This document shows, piece after piece, positions 35,028 to 49,300 of a DNA stretch of 64,000 bases (its first letter is position 1; each line of letters opens with the position of its first letter). The position numbers and the translations under genes were made by a program. The notes beneath the pieces are model-generated. The model saw only the letters and a list, made by a program, of their open reading frames with translations, ran no database searches and was not told the origin of the DNA. The DNA is from Apium graveolens (taxonomy: Eukaryota; Streptophyta; Magnoliopsida; Apiales; Apiaceae): positions 134,907,263 through 134,971,262 of the forward strand of contig NC_133647.1 of assembly GCF_009905375.1 (NCBI RefSeq). Direction: 5' to 3'.

Positions 35028-35077
<50 letters not shown>

Positions 35078-35886
35078 AATGAGAACCCTGTGAAGCTTGA
35101 ATAGCTCACAGCTGCTTACAAGTTTGAACAACTAAACTATAGAGAAATGCTTACAGGATATAGCTTGATATGTTTCTCTGAAAATATATCTGCTTAGTAA
35201 ATTGATCTACTTGCTACACTTGGTTTATATATCACCAAGTTTACATTACAATAAGACAAGATAATAAAACAAAACATATCTAGTCTAATTTCATGCTACT
35301 TCACTACTCTATTCCAGCATCTTTGAATATCTTCACAATTACATGGACATGGTAATGCTTCTTTGTTCTCAAATTCCTGCTTAACAGGCTGCCACATTCC
35401 TTTTGCAAACACCCAACGCAAGTGACTGTGTTATCACTGTCAACAGCTATTTGAATTTGATCATTCGTCGGGTCTATGCCTGTCATCCATGGGGCAGCTT
35501 TGTTGATCATCTGTTGAGAGTCTTGTATATTATCCGTCGGGTGTCTATTTGTCACTTGACTCCATTTCACTTATACAGAATTATAAGACATCTCATATTT
35601 AAAATTAATCAACCTATTCTCCATATCAATCTAGTAGTCAACATAACTTATAGAACCCTAAGCAATCTACTTGACTAGTACATATTGTTTGCAGAAATGT
35701 GCTACAGTTCTTATTATTACATAAGCTACTCACTCGATGGATCTTAATCAGTTATCCGTCGGGACTGTAAAGTTTATCCTTCGGGACTATATTAGATCAT
35801 CCGTCGAGTGCTACAAAATACACTAAGTTAAATCTACTAAGGTGATTTGTTTAACTTATCATCAAGTTCAAAACATATTCCTAACA
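34818..35886 (-). repeat. 3' LTR of element H
   Basis: 1069 bp, plus strand TGTTATTCCC to CCTAACA. It matches 60791-61839 with scattered differences. It holds a perfect hairpin (TCTGGTGGAT at 35003 with ATCCACCAGA at 35021), a (TA)n tract at 35031-35075, and several ATCCGTCGGG words between 35460 and 35815. Confidence 0.92.
35031..35075. repeat. (TA)n microsatellite in the H 3' LTR
   Basis: About 22 TA units. The other LTR has about 16 units at 60999-61030, so the tract has changed length since insertion. Confidence 0.95.
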
Positions 35887-35900
35887 ATCTCCCCCAATTT
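35887..35900 (-). other. Polypurine tract of element H
   Basis: Plus strand ATCTCCCCCAATTT next to the LTR end, so AAATTGGGGGAGAT on the element strand directly before TGTTAGGAATATG. This is the typical Sirevirus tract. Confidence 0.85.
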
Positions 35901-36092
35901 ATGTCTACTGGAATTGTAGCCATAAATTAAGAGAAACTTGATGATAACAAAACACCCTAAAAATACAGATTGAAAAATAGTAGATAAAACTGATAAGTGC
36001 TACAATAGTTATTAAAAATTGAATAAAGAAAAGTGTACAAAGAGTTACTCAAAATCAATATCAAGGTGTTCCTCTAGTCTGAGCAGATCAAT

Positions 36093-37235
36093 CTATTTCC
36101 TTGATTGTCTGGATTTCTTCCCAAGCCTCCTGTTGTTCTCTTCTATCTGATTCTGGAGTTGTCTGTGGAATTCAAGTTCATCAGCTTCAGATAAATCCAA
36201 CATTTCTTGCATTTCCAAAAGAGTCTCATTGCTAGAGATACTCAGTTGGTCATCCATTCTGAAGAATCTTCTAACTCCCTTATCATCCATGAATTCCATC
36301 AGCCAATAAGGCCTTAAATGTACTCTCTTTCATGTGAAGGGAATAGACAGAGTTTTTGGAAGTGCATCTTTGGCTCTATTACTCCTTAGCTCCTCTAGTT
36401 TCTTTAGGACTATTCTCTTTGCAGTCACATTAAATCCAAAGTTTTTCTTGAAGGATGAATAGACCTTTATCAGTACAGATTGGCTTTCTTGAAGAATCCT
36501 GTGAAGTGGCCATGTCATCTCTTTCCCTCCATTGTACTTGAACACTAGGCTTTCAGGAAGATGCCTGTAAGCATCAAAACCTCTTACTTTTTCCAATTCT
36601 TCTAAGTAGAGGTTTATTTCAGAGAACTCCTTGATGTCACAGATATATAAGAGATCTTCCTTGTTGACTTTGGGTTGAGATTTGGTTAGAGTCTTGGATC
36701 TAAGAGTCACAGGCTTCACTTTCTTGATTGCTCTAGTCTTTGTTTTCATTGGCTTGTTGAAGATAGGAAAGTTTAGTTCAGGAATTGGCAAACTATCCCA
36801 TTCTACTGGCTCATCCTTTGGAATTATGGGCTCACCATGAATATTCCTAGTTGGAACCAACACCTTGAATTCTTCAAATACCATTGAGGGTTTTGATGTC
36901 TGAGTTGAAGTTGTAGACTTTTTGGGAATGTAGTCTTCCATTTCCTCATCACTAAAGTCCAATTTTCTTTTGGAGGGGAGCTTGTATCTGAATCTTCTTT
37001 TCTGTTGTGGTTCCTGTTGCATTTTCTGATCTTGAGGTTCAGCGATCACAGATGGTTGTGCAGAAATCTCAGTTGTAGTCTTCACAGCTTGAAGTTTGGC
37101 CAAGATAGCAGCTTGCTCCTTCTTTTGTTTGAGCTTTTTAGCATCTAAGGCAGCTTGCTTCTTTTCTTGCCTGATTCTTTCCTTCTCTTACTTTTTAGCT
37201 TCTACAAATTGGGGGTGTCCAGCCACCACACATAT
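36093..37235 (-). pseudogene. C-terminal half of the envelope-position ORF of H
   Basis: Continues in frame from 49610 across the nested element A: the codon split by the insertion is completed after the CATAT duplication. It reads CVVAGHPQFVEAKK, then a TAA at 37188-37190, then a Lys/Gln/Ala-rich stretch. The long frame 37103-36330 follows (KRRFRYKLPSKRKLDFS, a basic and then acidic region, and FGFNVTAKRIVLKKLEELRS). After a TGA at 36330 the last frame reads MEFMDDKGVRRFFRMDDQL, a Glu/Leu-rich coil and a basic end RRLGKKSRQSRK. The basic patches look like nuclear-type or RNA-binding signals, but that is inference. No transmembrane segment is visible. Confidence 0.7.
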
Positions 37236-40200
37236 TGTGGCGCCCTTCAAACTCGGGTCAGAAGTTTGGGGTCCATAACACAAACACAATATATCAACCT
37301 GTATAAGAAATATTATTAGTAATGACCCTGCTTCACAAAACCATGGATCGCAACAGGTTAAAGTATAAAAACAAGCCACAACCTTAATTTATTACATCGT
37401 GCCAAATCCCAACTAATTTAACTTACAATTAATGATAAAGTCATTCTTACAATCTGACTATCTCTTTACCGCATGAAACTTCTGCAAGCTCGATCCAACT
37501 CGACTGGAACCTTAGCCCGCACTTTGGACTGAGGAACTTCACTATCATCCATATTCTTTTCAACTATAAAATATATGAAAGAATCGCAAAGGTGAGCTAA
37601 CTAGCTCAGCAAGTCATGATAACGTTAACTGAGGTTAATCAATGATCAAATGAGATGATTCAAAGGAATCAAGTTTCTTTTTAACTAATCATTAGAATTG
37701 GATATTCATTTTAAGTTTTAAAACCAAGGTTAGGCTGCTGATCAGTCACGCACTAACCCCGAGCAAAGCACACAGCACTGCTCTAATTACTGGATCCAAG
37801 GCACACATTGGCCTAACTTGACCATTGGTATGGTCTGACCACGAATCTGGTCCTCATATATAAAAACTATCCAATCCTAAAGTAGTTCAATATGATAAAC
37901 GATATAATTCAATAAAACAAGATCATAATCAATAATGATTAAACATTTGAATAAAACGTAAGGGAACTCATGGATATCACAAGGGTATATCAGGGTATGC
38001 AAAAGAAACGGTTTTCAATCTGTAAAAGAATCAGGTATTGAACAAATAGTGATTTTCCGAGGTATAGTTCTTTGATATTATAAAGAATGGTTGGAGTATA
38101 AAAGTTTCTGTGTTTTCAAACCATTTTCTTCTGGTATTTGATAGTTAAACATTTGGGAAATAGTATCATATTTGTGTGGTTTGGTGTCTGAGGATCAACA
38201 AAGTACGGTTTGCCAAGAATAAGGCTTACGGCTCAAGATCAAGAAAGAATCAGGGTTTAAGGGTAAATAGTTTGAAGCATATGCATTGTAAAACAGGAGT
38301 TATGTTTAATGATAACAATATGTTATAAAACAGTTCAAAAACATTGGTAATATATCTTGAAGAAAAGTTCAGAAATACTTGCCTTACAAGGCTTTACAAC
38401 TATTACTGATCAACCCTGAGCCGACTTTGATGCTCAGGCTCTAACGTCCAATCACTAGATCCCATTGGATTCGACTTCGACACTCAGGTCTTTCTGTTGA
38501 AACTCTACTGAGCTCGTCGACTGACCACTAGGTTATCTTTAGTCCAACGTCCACTTTCAAGTTTCCGGCTATAACCTACAGGGTCGAAATACCCTACGTT
38601 AAACGTCTAGGTATGCTTGACATATCCTCGATACTAATTCTCACCCAACAATATTCAAACCCGACTCGTAATCATTCATATTAGAATAACACAGACAACA
38701 ATTAGGGTTCATATTCTCGAAATCGATCCAGTGTTCGTTTTTACAAAATACGCATATTCGTCATTTTACGAAATTAGGGTTACTGGATTTTTGACCGAAC
38801 ATTCACCACAACATACAATCAGGTTTCGCACATGATACAAGTATATACTTATATACACTCGTTCGATGTTCCGATAATTACAGGGTATGTCCCGAATTTC
38901 TGAATTTAATTTCCAAAAGTTCGGGCAGCACCTCCTCTATTTATCGGCCTACCCGTCGAACAACTCGACGTCAAATCACAACCAAACAATCAATCCAGTT
39001 ATGCATTTCAATCCTCAATACAACCTTTATATTTTAAATAAATATTTTTCTTCCGAAAATAACTTCACGGATTAAGTTTATTTATTTTATAAAGATAGGA
39101 CTCAGATCAAAATCATCCTTGTCCACCGCCGACTCACCGAAGTTCATCGTCGACGGCGGCGAAATTCTCGGGGCACCCGATAGTACGGATTCCAACCCAA
39201 AATTTCACCAATATTCGAAACATTTTTCGCGCAAAATATTCATATCACGAATATCATTCAAAATTAATTTCCAGCAACTAAACCCAAAAATTCAGATTAC
39301 AGTACGCATAACAGATTGCAAGCCAACAGAACCAACACACGGCGCAGGACACACACGCGCCACCTCCTCCACAGAAAACGGGGATGGCGGCGATAGAGAA
39401 ACCGAAAACGCAACACAGCAGCAGACACACGAGTACATACTTACACATACACGCGAATACAACCCTGCAGACCAGGCCACCACCACCCCGCCGGAAAACC
39501 GAGGAAGGGCGGCGTTACCCGGCCACAACCGAATTACACAATACATATACACAAGATTGTATATGCATGTATAGATAATTTGAATAATCAACCGAAACCA
39601 GGACATCAATTGAACATGAATGGCTAGAAAAACGGCAGTGAGCTCGTTGGAGCAGAGAACAGATGGGGGGTAAGAACGATTGTGTTTATCTCCCTCTTTA
39701 CTATATTTATTATTTTTTTTTATAAAAGATTTGTGAACTGTAAACATTTACTCTGCTGCCACACACAATTGCAAATTGATACGTGTCCCCCCTTTTTATA
39801 AAAACCTGACACGTGTCCTGATATTCCCGTAAATCGAAATCTGATTCGCTTTTCTCTTGACTTAACGACCCAAGTTGTACATACAACAATTTCAGAAAAT
39901 TACGAGAATAGTTTTAAAATGTTCTAAATATCCCGAAATTTATAAAAACATAAATTTCATTTTTTTCTAAAATAATTTTTGAAATGCAATGTATACCCGC
40001 TTTTAACGAATAAGCGAAACAACGCGCGGGTGAAATTAATCTCAAAAATTCCTAAAATAATTTTAAAATTCTCGAAATATTCCAAACTTAAATAAATACG
40101 AGTTTCATAATTTTTGAAGAATTTTGGAATTAAATATGGATTTTTCAAATAAAAGAAATCAGAAAATCATTTAAAAATAAATAATTAATAAAATATTGAT

Positions 40201-40492
40201 TTCTCAATTTTATAAAATTTTAAAAATAATTAATGTAATTATAAAATCATAAAAACAATTTTAGAGACATTTCAAGTATTTACGCAAATAAATTTGTACC
40301 AAATTCACTTTTGAAAATGAAAAAAATCCAATATGATCCCATAATTAATCACACGAACAATCCAGTATATTACAAATCACACATTAATAGTCAAACAACA
40401 CATAGTTGTCAAAACCAACACACATATTTTATTTATTTAATACTTTCCATAAATACATAAATAAATAATTCAAAAATACACGAGTCGTTATA
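37236..40492 (-). repeat. 3' LTR of element A
   Basis: Plus strand TGTGGCGCCC to GAGTCGTTATA. On the element strand the ends are TA and CA rather than TG and CA. Open frames of up to 151 codons on both strands overlap the GC-rich patch at 39119-39580 but recur in the other LTR with frame differences, so they are not genes. Confidence 0.92.
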
Positions 40493-40505
40493 TCCTTCTC
40501 CCCTT
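40493..40505 (-). other. Polypurine tract of element A
   Basis: Plus strand TCCTTCTCCCCTT, giving AAGGGGAGAAGGA on the element strand before TATAACGACTCG. Confidence 0.8.
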
Positions 40506-43500
40506 AAAAGGATTCTGTCCTCAGAATCTAGTCTAACTAACTAAGTGAGGATATTTGTCAAGCATATCTAACTCAAATTTCCAGGTAGACTTTTCTATTC
40601 AAGGATTTCAAACGTATTCATAATAGATATACACTCATTTCCAAAGACTCGCCTTTAACGATCAAGAATTTATATCGATCACTATATGCAACACAACTTG
40701 GACCAGAGCCTATTGGCTCCTGATCAACCACTTGGTTCGAATCAGACACTTATTGCCCTAACCTTGACAGGTAAAACACACTATATGTACATACTGTCAT
40801 GATGGTAACATCAACTCATGAACAACTTTGTCTATATTTATCAATACCTCGAATGGTTCACTAATTTTAGGACTTAGCTTGTCGCTTCTACTCAAACTTA
40901 TCCAAAGCTCTTTCAAGACGACACTTTTACTAACACTACTGGTCCTATTTCTATATTCAAACTTTCTCTCAATACAATTTTGTCTTCTTTCTTTGTCTAC
41001 TCTGAGCTGCTTTAATCAATATTACTATGCTCTTGGTGTGCCGATTTAACTTAGAATTTGACAACCTTCTTTCTCCCGCTTTATTTTAATAGAAATGGGG
41101 AACTACACTTGCGTTCACATGAAGCTTGATAAAGTGGCATTCCAAAGCTGACATTGCTGATAAATGATCGTTCCAGTGTTTCCTTAAAACTTCACTTCTC
41201 AACATATCTTACATTTCCTAAATCATTTCCGTACTTTGACTCTCCGCATAAGGATGTTAGACGGTGCTCGTTTTCCACTTGGTTTCTAAACGTTTAAGCA
41301 TCTCTTATCATTTTTCATCAATTAAGGCTGAAAAGTAGTCTTATATATTCACGTATTATCACCTTGAAGTATTTAAGCTTCAGATTCCACTCCTTCCCAT
41401 TCGTCTATTAATTTCTCGGTGGTCTTAATTACATCCAATCTTCTCTGTCGGCATAATGCATATGTTACCCTACAGCTTTGCTTAGGTAGTTGTTCGTGGA
41501 TCAATTCAGAATCTTTTGTTAATCTTAGTCAAAATTTCATTCTTGAAGACTCAACGTATAGTTTCCTGAACAGCTGAAGATGTTATCAATAAATATAATT
41601 CACTTATCTGAGTACTCCTTATACAATATGTTCCTTAATTCCTTATAGACAACTGATACACTTGTTATTTCACATAATATCACCGGAGCTTGCAATACTC
41701 ATAACTTATTTTAATCGTAATCTCTGTTATGTCCTCAGGTCGGATCTTAAGTTAATTCTCAATACATAACACACTTCTTGAATTAGGTCTCATAAGTAAT
41801 CAATTCTTTTTAGGGTCTCACTTCTTCTTATTCATTGTTTTATTATATTCCCGATAATCAGTACATAATCTCATAATTTCATTCCTTTTCTCCATAAATA
41901 TCACTGATAACCTTCACGATTCACTTCTTGTAAAACCACTCCCTGGGTCTGCCTTATCTACTAGGCTTCCAATACTTCGCCTTAATTTTTTTTTTTTTAA
42001 CATATCAAACACTTCCTAATCCATCTCGAAATTTCTTTCTTATACATGGTTGTTACTATTTTTCTTTCAATTTCCGTATATCTTGACATTTCTTCAATAA
42101 TTTAAATACTTTATATTGTGAATTTCCTGTGGGATCTCATTTCTTAATTCTCCTACTTGTAGCATCCAAATGCTGGAAGAAAACCTGGAGATATCGTGAT
42201 CGTTCTCCTGGGCGCATAAATTTCCTCTTACTAACTGCTAACATCGTGATCCATTATCTTCTCTTGACATCTCCTTATCTTTCCCTTAACAAATTTGACT
42301 GAAAGGTCATACCATCCATCCTTGCTCTTTTTGGATTATAAACTCTAACTTTTAATTCCAACTCCATAGATAATTCTTCTAGTATAGTTTCTATGTTCGT
42401 TATCTCCTTTCTGCTTATCGCTTGCCTCTACCTTTGCTTTTCCTCGTGAATACATATTTCAAACACTTATGGCCCATATAGATTTTACACCTTTCTCCAT
42501 ACATATCATGTTTTCCTCAATCTTTCAAAATGAATATTATTTCTACTAGTCCCAATTTATGAGTAGGATACTTCTGCTCATGGGGTTTCGGTTGTCTGGA
42601 TACACATACAATAATTTTATTGTGCGGCATTAACACACATCCTATTCCCTTATGAGAAGTATCACTATAACTACCAAATTTCCTTGATACTTTCAAAGTA
42701 ATAAAGTAGGTGTTGTAACCATTCTTTACTTTAACTTCACAAAACTTTGTTCATCCTTCTCCATTTATACAGCTTCTTGTTTTTCCTGGTTGGCTTCGTC
42801 AAATATATTGCAACTTTCAAGAAATCTTACACAAATTTTTAATAATAATCGGTCCATGGTAAAACTTCTTACCTTTGCTAGTGCTTTTAGCCTTTCTTTA
42901 TTCATAGTAACTTTAATTTCTACTGGATCTCCTTTGGTCTACTTCTCACTGATTACTTATGCTTTCTATCATAAAAAATTTCACCTTGTTAACTTTACAT
43001 ACAACTTCTTTCTTTTCTGATTCCTCAGTTGTCATTAAATGCTTCGCGCGGTCCTCCGTTGACTTTAAGTAACATAATTACAACTCATCCAGATATTCCT
43101 TAAAGATTATGTCCATAGGTTCAATCTCTAATTGGTAACACCCAAATCTTAAATTAATTTTAGAAAATACTTTGCTTCTTCTGTTTGATCAACAAATCAG
43201 TAGTTCGAGGTACCAGATACTTACTCTTGATAGTAAACTTGTTGAGTTGGCTTTAGTCGACGCATAATCTCATACTTCCATTTTCTTATTAATAAATAGT
43301 ACTGGTGCACTTCATGGGATACACTGGGTTTAATTGCTTCTTCTTCTAGCATTTCTTGCATCTGCTTTGCTAACTTCCTCATTCTAACTGGTGCCATTTT
43401 GTGTAAGGCCCTGGTCACTGGCTTCGTTTCAGGTGCTAAGTCAATCGTGAGCTTCACTTCTTTATCGGGAGAAAATATTGATAACCCATTTGAAAACATA

Positions 43501-44150
43501 TCTTGAAACTCTTTAATCGTTATAAAATCTTCAAATTTTGTTTGCTTCTGACTTTTATTTATCTCATGACTACCATAATGCTCACATCTTGATCACCGTA
43601 ATCATCATTAACAAATTCTTTACTCTCCTTCTTCCTTTATATCTCATCATATTCTCACTTAACGTCTTTAGGACTATTTCTTCATCACGACGGTTTGTCT
43701 GGGCATCATGCTTTCAAAGTTAATCCATTTCTTAGAATAATATCAAAACCTCTTATCTTCCAAGATATCAATTCTTCACAACTTATTGCCAGGAATCTAA
43801 ATTTCACCATTAGTACTCACTTGTTCAACACTTTCACATTCTTAACTTGTTAGTCCTTTGATCCTAATCTTATCAACAAAACCTTGAGAGATAAACAATT
43901 AAGTTTCTCTTACATCTTTTAATACTTTAACGCATAAGGTATTCACCCTAATCATCCATGTCATCACGTACGTATTCTGAATAACATATTTCACAAGAAA
44001 ATTGTATATTCTCGTTCTTGAAAATGTATTCCTTATTGGAGTAGATTTCCTTGACTCTTAGTGGATTCTTCACTGGGGCTAATAATTTGTAATCCTCTCC
44101 AGGTGCCCTTATTTTCTTCCTATGCATAAGATGTAGATGGAACTTCGTCC
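40506..44150 (-). pseudogene. Decayed Ty3/gypsy pol of element A
   Basis: Collinear with 5846-9566 of G. The start of RT lies at 43499-43221 (KLTIDLAPETKPV, KMAPVRMRKLAKQMQEMLEE). RT and RNase H remnants follow towards lower coordinates: near 42830-42900 the frame equivalent to [13 protein letters not shown] is two bases short, as in G, and RNase H words are near 42600-42700. Integrase would follow below but is not recognisable. Many stops in every frame. Confidence 0.75.
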
Positions 44151-46334
44151 GCTTGATTCAGGATACCTTGATTTCTGTTTGAAAACCTCTTGCAAAGAAC
44201 GACAACATAACGAAATGACTAGAAGGATTCAAAATTCAACAAAATTTAGAGTTGGAAAGAAAGAAGAAGTAAGAATTTAAATATGAATGAGACAACCACA
44301 TTGGTACTTAAGATGGCCAGTCTTTCGTACCATATGGCATACAACATATGATTAGGTGGCGTCCCACCCGACTCTTCGTCATTTTGACAAAGTGTCTCAC
44401 CATAACACTGTTTGTCCCAATCAGAAAGCAAGACTTGAGGGAAGCAAATAAATTTGAAAGGAATGGAATATCTTCCTTTTTGATATCATAGAAAGGAGTT
44501 TATTTAAGAAAAGAAGTTCATACTTATTTAGGAATCAAAAAAAGAATATACGTTGTAATATTGAAGATAAAAACGATACCATTGGTCACCATCCACATTT
44601 CACTTGTATTCATCTTTCGAGCTTGTTCAATCATAACTCCGTTGTTTCATGTAATAACTTTAGAAAGTACGTTGAAATGCCTTCGCAAATTAAGTATTAT
44701 GGTAGATTCTTACTTGTCACATCTTGCGTCTTTAACATCACACCTCTATATATAATACTTTAACAACTCGATCATAATGACGTCCCTACCAGACAACCTC
44801 GAGTTTCCTTTTTCAATTTAGAATAACCCCGAAGCATTCAACATAGCGATCTTTGTGTTAATAATATTCTTCTTTTTAGGAAATCTGGAAATCTTCTCAA
44901 TCTCCTTCAGTCATACTCAGACTTCTGTTAGATCAGTGAATTCCTTAAACTTGGATAATCCTGTAATTGGATGAGTAATTGCTCCGTACACTGATTCTGT
45001 TATTAATCTTATCAAATAATATTTGTACCTTTCTGTTGAGAATAACCAACTTCTTCATAATTGCGGATCATTTTGTCCTCTGAATTAACAATACTAAGTC
45101 TGAAACAGCATTCTTCCAGGTAATCCAGGCTTTCTAACAAATAAGAAGCTCAAGTAGTAACTTGATAACCAATGTTTAAAAATCATTTTATTCGAAAAGG
45201 CTTTTAGAAATTTGAAAAGGAAAATCTTTTTCGAAAACTTGTTTAAAAAGTTTGAAACATCACAAACCTGGTTGTCCTTACTATATGAGTTAGTTGTTGT
45301 CCTTCCGACCTATAACAAGGTACCATATTAAAGAAACAATTACATAAAAGTTCATTCACTCCAATCTACCTTTTCTCCTTTATCGGATCCATTTGTCTTT
45401 CTTAATCGACGAAAACTTCAATTGTCGTTGCATGTTATCTTATTCGTAGTTTCACGTCAAAGCTTCCATACTGGTAGTACTCCCGATATTACCGTTACAG
45501 TAGTTAAGTAAAACAGGTTATTCAATAGTCAATAAGTCTATTTCATAGAACAAAGTTTGCTCGTATCACATCACATTACTACTTTACATATCGCATTTAT
45601 CATATCATCATCATTTAATTTCACAAAAATCCCAGGTTTATACTTTTCTCTCTTACCCTTTCAAAATTCATCTAGTTCATCCCATACTTATTCACGGGTG
45701 GCTTAGTCACTAAGGGCTTCTTTTAACTTGATAACAGCTATCCTCTGAAACACTTAAATCTCTTCTCTAAACTTCGTCTCACCTCTATTTATAACTCAAG
45801 CGCTCACCATTTACTGTAGCTCTCCAATCCATCCTCGTAGGTACAATCGCTTCATAGGACAAGTTCTAAACTGGGGGTATAGAACAAGATGTAGAGTAAA
45901 TTAAAGAGATACGCTCACAGCTGAATGTCCAGTGAAACAAGAATAAACAGATGGAGGTTCTTGAATAGGTGATCTCATATCAAAAGGTGGAAAAATAGCA
46001 TAGAATAGCTTGAAGATGTGCAACCGTTATAACCGAAGGTAATACTATTAATATTGACGGAAGAACAAGGTACAATTCAAATCTGGAAGAAGATGACGAT
46101 CCTCGAACGGAAGGCTCCAAACGATCAGATGATACCAAGAAATCAGAATCTGCCATTGTCGTTGTCTGGAAATCACATCGCAAGCTAAGAATCCCGAATT
46201 GCAACACGAACCGTGCCGGAGACCTACTATGCAATCGCACTCAACCTCACAACGTCTTATCTTTCTATTTACTATTCCTATTCCTCTACCCAATCCCGAC
46301 AATCTAGGCTTGTTTCAGTGACTTATAACCTGTA
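44151..46334 (-). other. Interior of element A between pol remnant and primer site, no gene seen
   Basis: This is where gag should be. I find no gag core, zinc knuckle or protease motif. Two open frames (46240-45980 and 46302-46048) overlap each other in different frames and show no recognisable motif. Either gag has decayed beyond recognition or this family lost it. Confidence 0.5.
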
Positions 46335-46346
46335 GCTCTGATACCA
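46335..46346 (-). other. Primer-binding site of element A
   Basis: Plus strand GCTCTGATACCA, so TGGTATCAGAGC on the element strand, three bases from the LTR end GGGCGCCACA. It proves the minus orientation. Confidence 0.9.
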
Positions 46347-46349
46347 ACC

Positions 46350-49300
46350 TGTGGCGCCCTTCAAACTCGGGTCAGAAGTTTGGGGTCCACAACACAAACA
46401 CAATATATCAACCTGTATAAGAAATATTATTAGTAATGACCCTGCTTCACAAAACCATGAATCGCAACAGGTTAAAGTATGAAAACAAGCCACAACCTTA
46501 ATTTATTACATCGTACCAAATCCCAACTAATTTAACTTACAATTAATGATAAAGTCATTCTTACAATCTGACTATCTCTTTACCGCATGAAACTTCTGCA
46601 AGCTCGATCCAACTCGACTGGAACCTTAGCCCGTACTTTGGACTGAGGAACTTCACTATCATCCATATTCTTTTCAACTGTAAAATATATGAAAGAATCG
46701 CAAAGGTGAGCTAACTAGCTCAGCAAGTCATGATAACGTTAACTGAGGTTAATCAATGATCAAATGAGATGATTCAAAGGAATCAAGTTTCTTTTTAACT
46801 AATCATTAGAATTAGATATTCATTTTAAATTTTAAAACCAAGGTTAGGTTGCTGATCAGTCACGCACTAACCCCGAGCAAAGCACACAGCACTGCTCTAA
46901 TTACTGGATCCAAGGCACACATTGGCCTAACTTGACCATTGGTATGGTCTGACCATGAATCTGGTCCTCATATATAAAAACTATCCAATCCTAAAGCAGT
47001 TCAATATGATAAACGATATAATTCAATAAAACAAGATCATAATCAATAATGATTAAACATTTGAATAAAACGTAAGGGAACTCATGGATATCACAAGGGT
47101 ATATCAGGGTATGTAAAAGAAACGGTTTTTAATCTGTAAAAGAATCAGGTATTGAACAAATAGTGATTTTCCGAGGTACAGTTCTTTGATATTATAAAGA
47201 ATGGTTGGAGTATAAAAGTTTCTGTGTTTTCAAACTATTTTCTTCTGGTATTTGGTAGTTAAACATTTGGGAAATAGTATCATATTTGTGTGGTTTGGTG
47301 TCTGAGGATCAACAAAGTACGGTTTGCCAAGAATAAGGCTTACAGCTCAAGATCAAGAAAGAATCAGGGTTTAAGGGTAAATAGTTTGAAGCATATGCAT
47401 TGTAAAATAGGAGTTATGTTTAATGATAACAATATGTTATAAAACAGTTCGAAAACATTGGTAATATATCTTGAAGAAAAGTTCAGAAATACTTGCCTTA
47501 CAAGGCTTTACAACTATTACTGATCAACCCTGAGCCGACTTTGATGCTCAGGCTCTAACGTCCAATCACTAGATCCCATTGGATTCGACTTCGACACTCA
47601 GGTCTTTCTGTTGAAACTCTACTGAGCTCATCGACTGACAACTAGGTTATCTTTAGTCCATCATCCACTTTCAAGTTTCCGGCTATAACCTACAGGGTCG
47701 AAATACCCTACGTTAAACGTCTAGGTATGCTTGACATATCCTCGATACTAATTCTCACCCAACAATATTCAAACCCGACTCATAATCATTCATATTAGAA
47801 TAACACAGACAACAATTAGGGTTCACATTCTCGAAATCGATCCAGTGTTCGTTTTTATAAAATACGCATATTCGTCATTTTACGAAATTAGGGTTACTGG
47901 ATTTTTGACCGAACATTCACCACAACATACAATCAGGTTTCGCACAAGATACAAGTATATACTTATTTACACTCGTTCGATGTTCCGATAATTACAGGGT
48001 ATGTCCCGAATTTCTGAATTTAATTTCCAAAAGTTCGGGCAGCACCTCCTCTATTTATCGGCCTACCCGTCGAACAACTCGACGTCAAATCACAATCAAA
48101 CAATCAATCCAGTTATGCATTTCAATCCTCAATACAACCTTTATATTTTAAATAAATATTTTTCTTCCGAAAATAACTTCACGGATTAAGTTTATTTATT
48201 TTATAAAGATAGGACTCAGATCAAAATCATCCTTGTCCACCGCCGACTCACCGAAGTTCATCGTCGACGGCGGCAAAATTTTCGGGGCACCCGATAGTAC
48301 GGATTCCAACCCAAAATTTCACCAATATTCGAAACATTTTTCGCCCAAAATATTCATATCACGAATATCATTCAAAATTAATTTCCAGCAACTAAACCCA
48401 AAAATTCATATTACAGTACGCATAACAGATTGCAAGCCAACAGAACCAACACACGGCGCAGGACACACACGCGCCACCTCCTCCACCAGAAAACGGGGAG
48501 GGCGGCGATAGAGAAACCGAAAACGCAACACAGCAGCAGACACACGAGTACATACTTACACATACACACGAATACAACCCTGTAGACCAGGCCACCACCA
48601 CCCCGCCGGAAAACCGAGGAAGGGCGGCGTTACCCGGCCACAACCGAATTACACAATACTTATACACAAGATTGTATATGCATGTATAGATAATTTGAAT
48701 AATCAACCGAAACCAGGACATCAATTGAACATGAATGGCCGGAAAAACGGCAGTGAGCTCGTTGGAGCAGAGAACAGATGGGGGGTAAGCACGATTGTGT
48801 TTATCTCCCTCTTTACTATATTTATTATTTATTTTTTTATAAAAGATTTGTGAACTGTAAACATTTACTCTGCTGCCACACACAATTGCAAATTGATACG
48901 TGTCCCCCCTTTTTATAAAAACCTGACACGTGTCCTGATATTCCCGTAAATCGAAATCTGATTCGCTTTTCTCTTGACTTAACGACCCAAGTTGTACATA
49001 CAATAATTTCAGAAAATTATGAGAATAGTTTTAAAATGTTCTAAATATCCCAAAATTTATAAAAACATAAATTTCGTTTTTTTCTAAAATAATTTTTGAA
49101 ATGCAATGTATACCCGCTTTTAACGAATAAGCGAAACAACGCGCGGGTGAAATTAATCTCAAAAATTCCCAAAATAATTTTAAAATTTTTGGAATATTCC
49201 AAACTTAAATAAATACGAGTTTTATAATTTTTGAAGAATTTTGGAATTAAATATGGATTTTTCAAATAAAAGAAATCAGAAAATCATTTAAAAATAAATA

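Noticed and set aside
39119..39747. Two opposing 151-codon frames in the A 3' LTR
   Set aside because: They overlap on both strands, and the equivalents at 48233-48511 and 48392-49003 in the other LTR have different ends. They are by-products of a GC-richer LTR patch.
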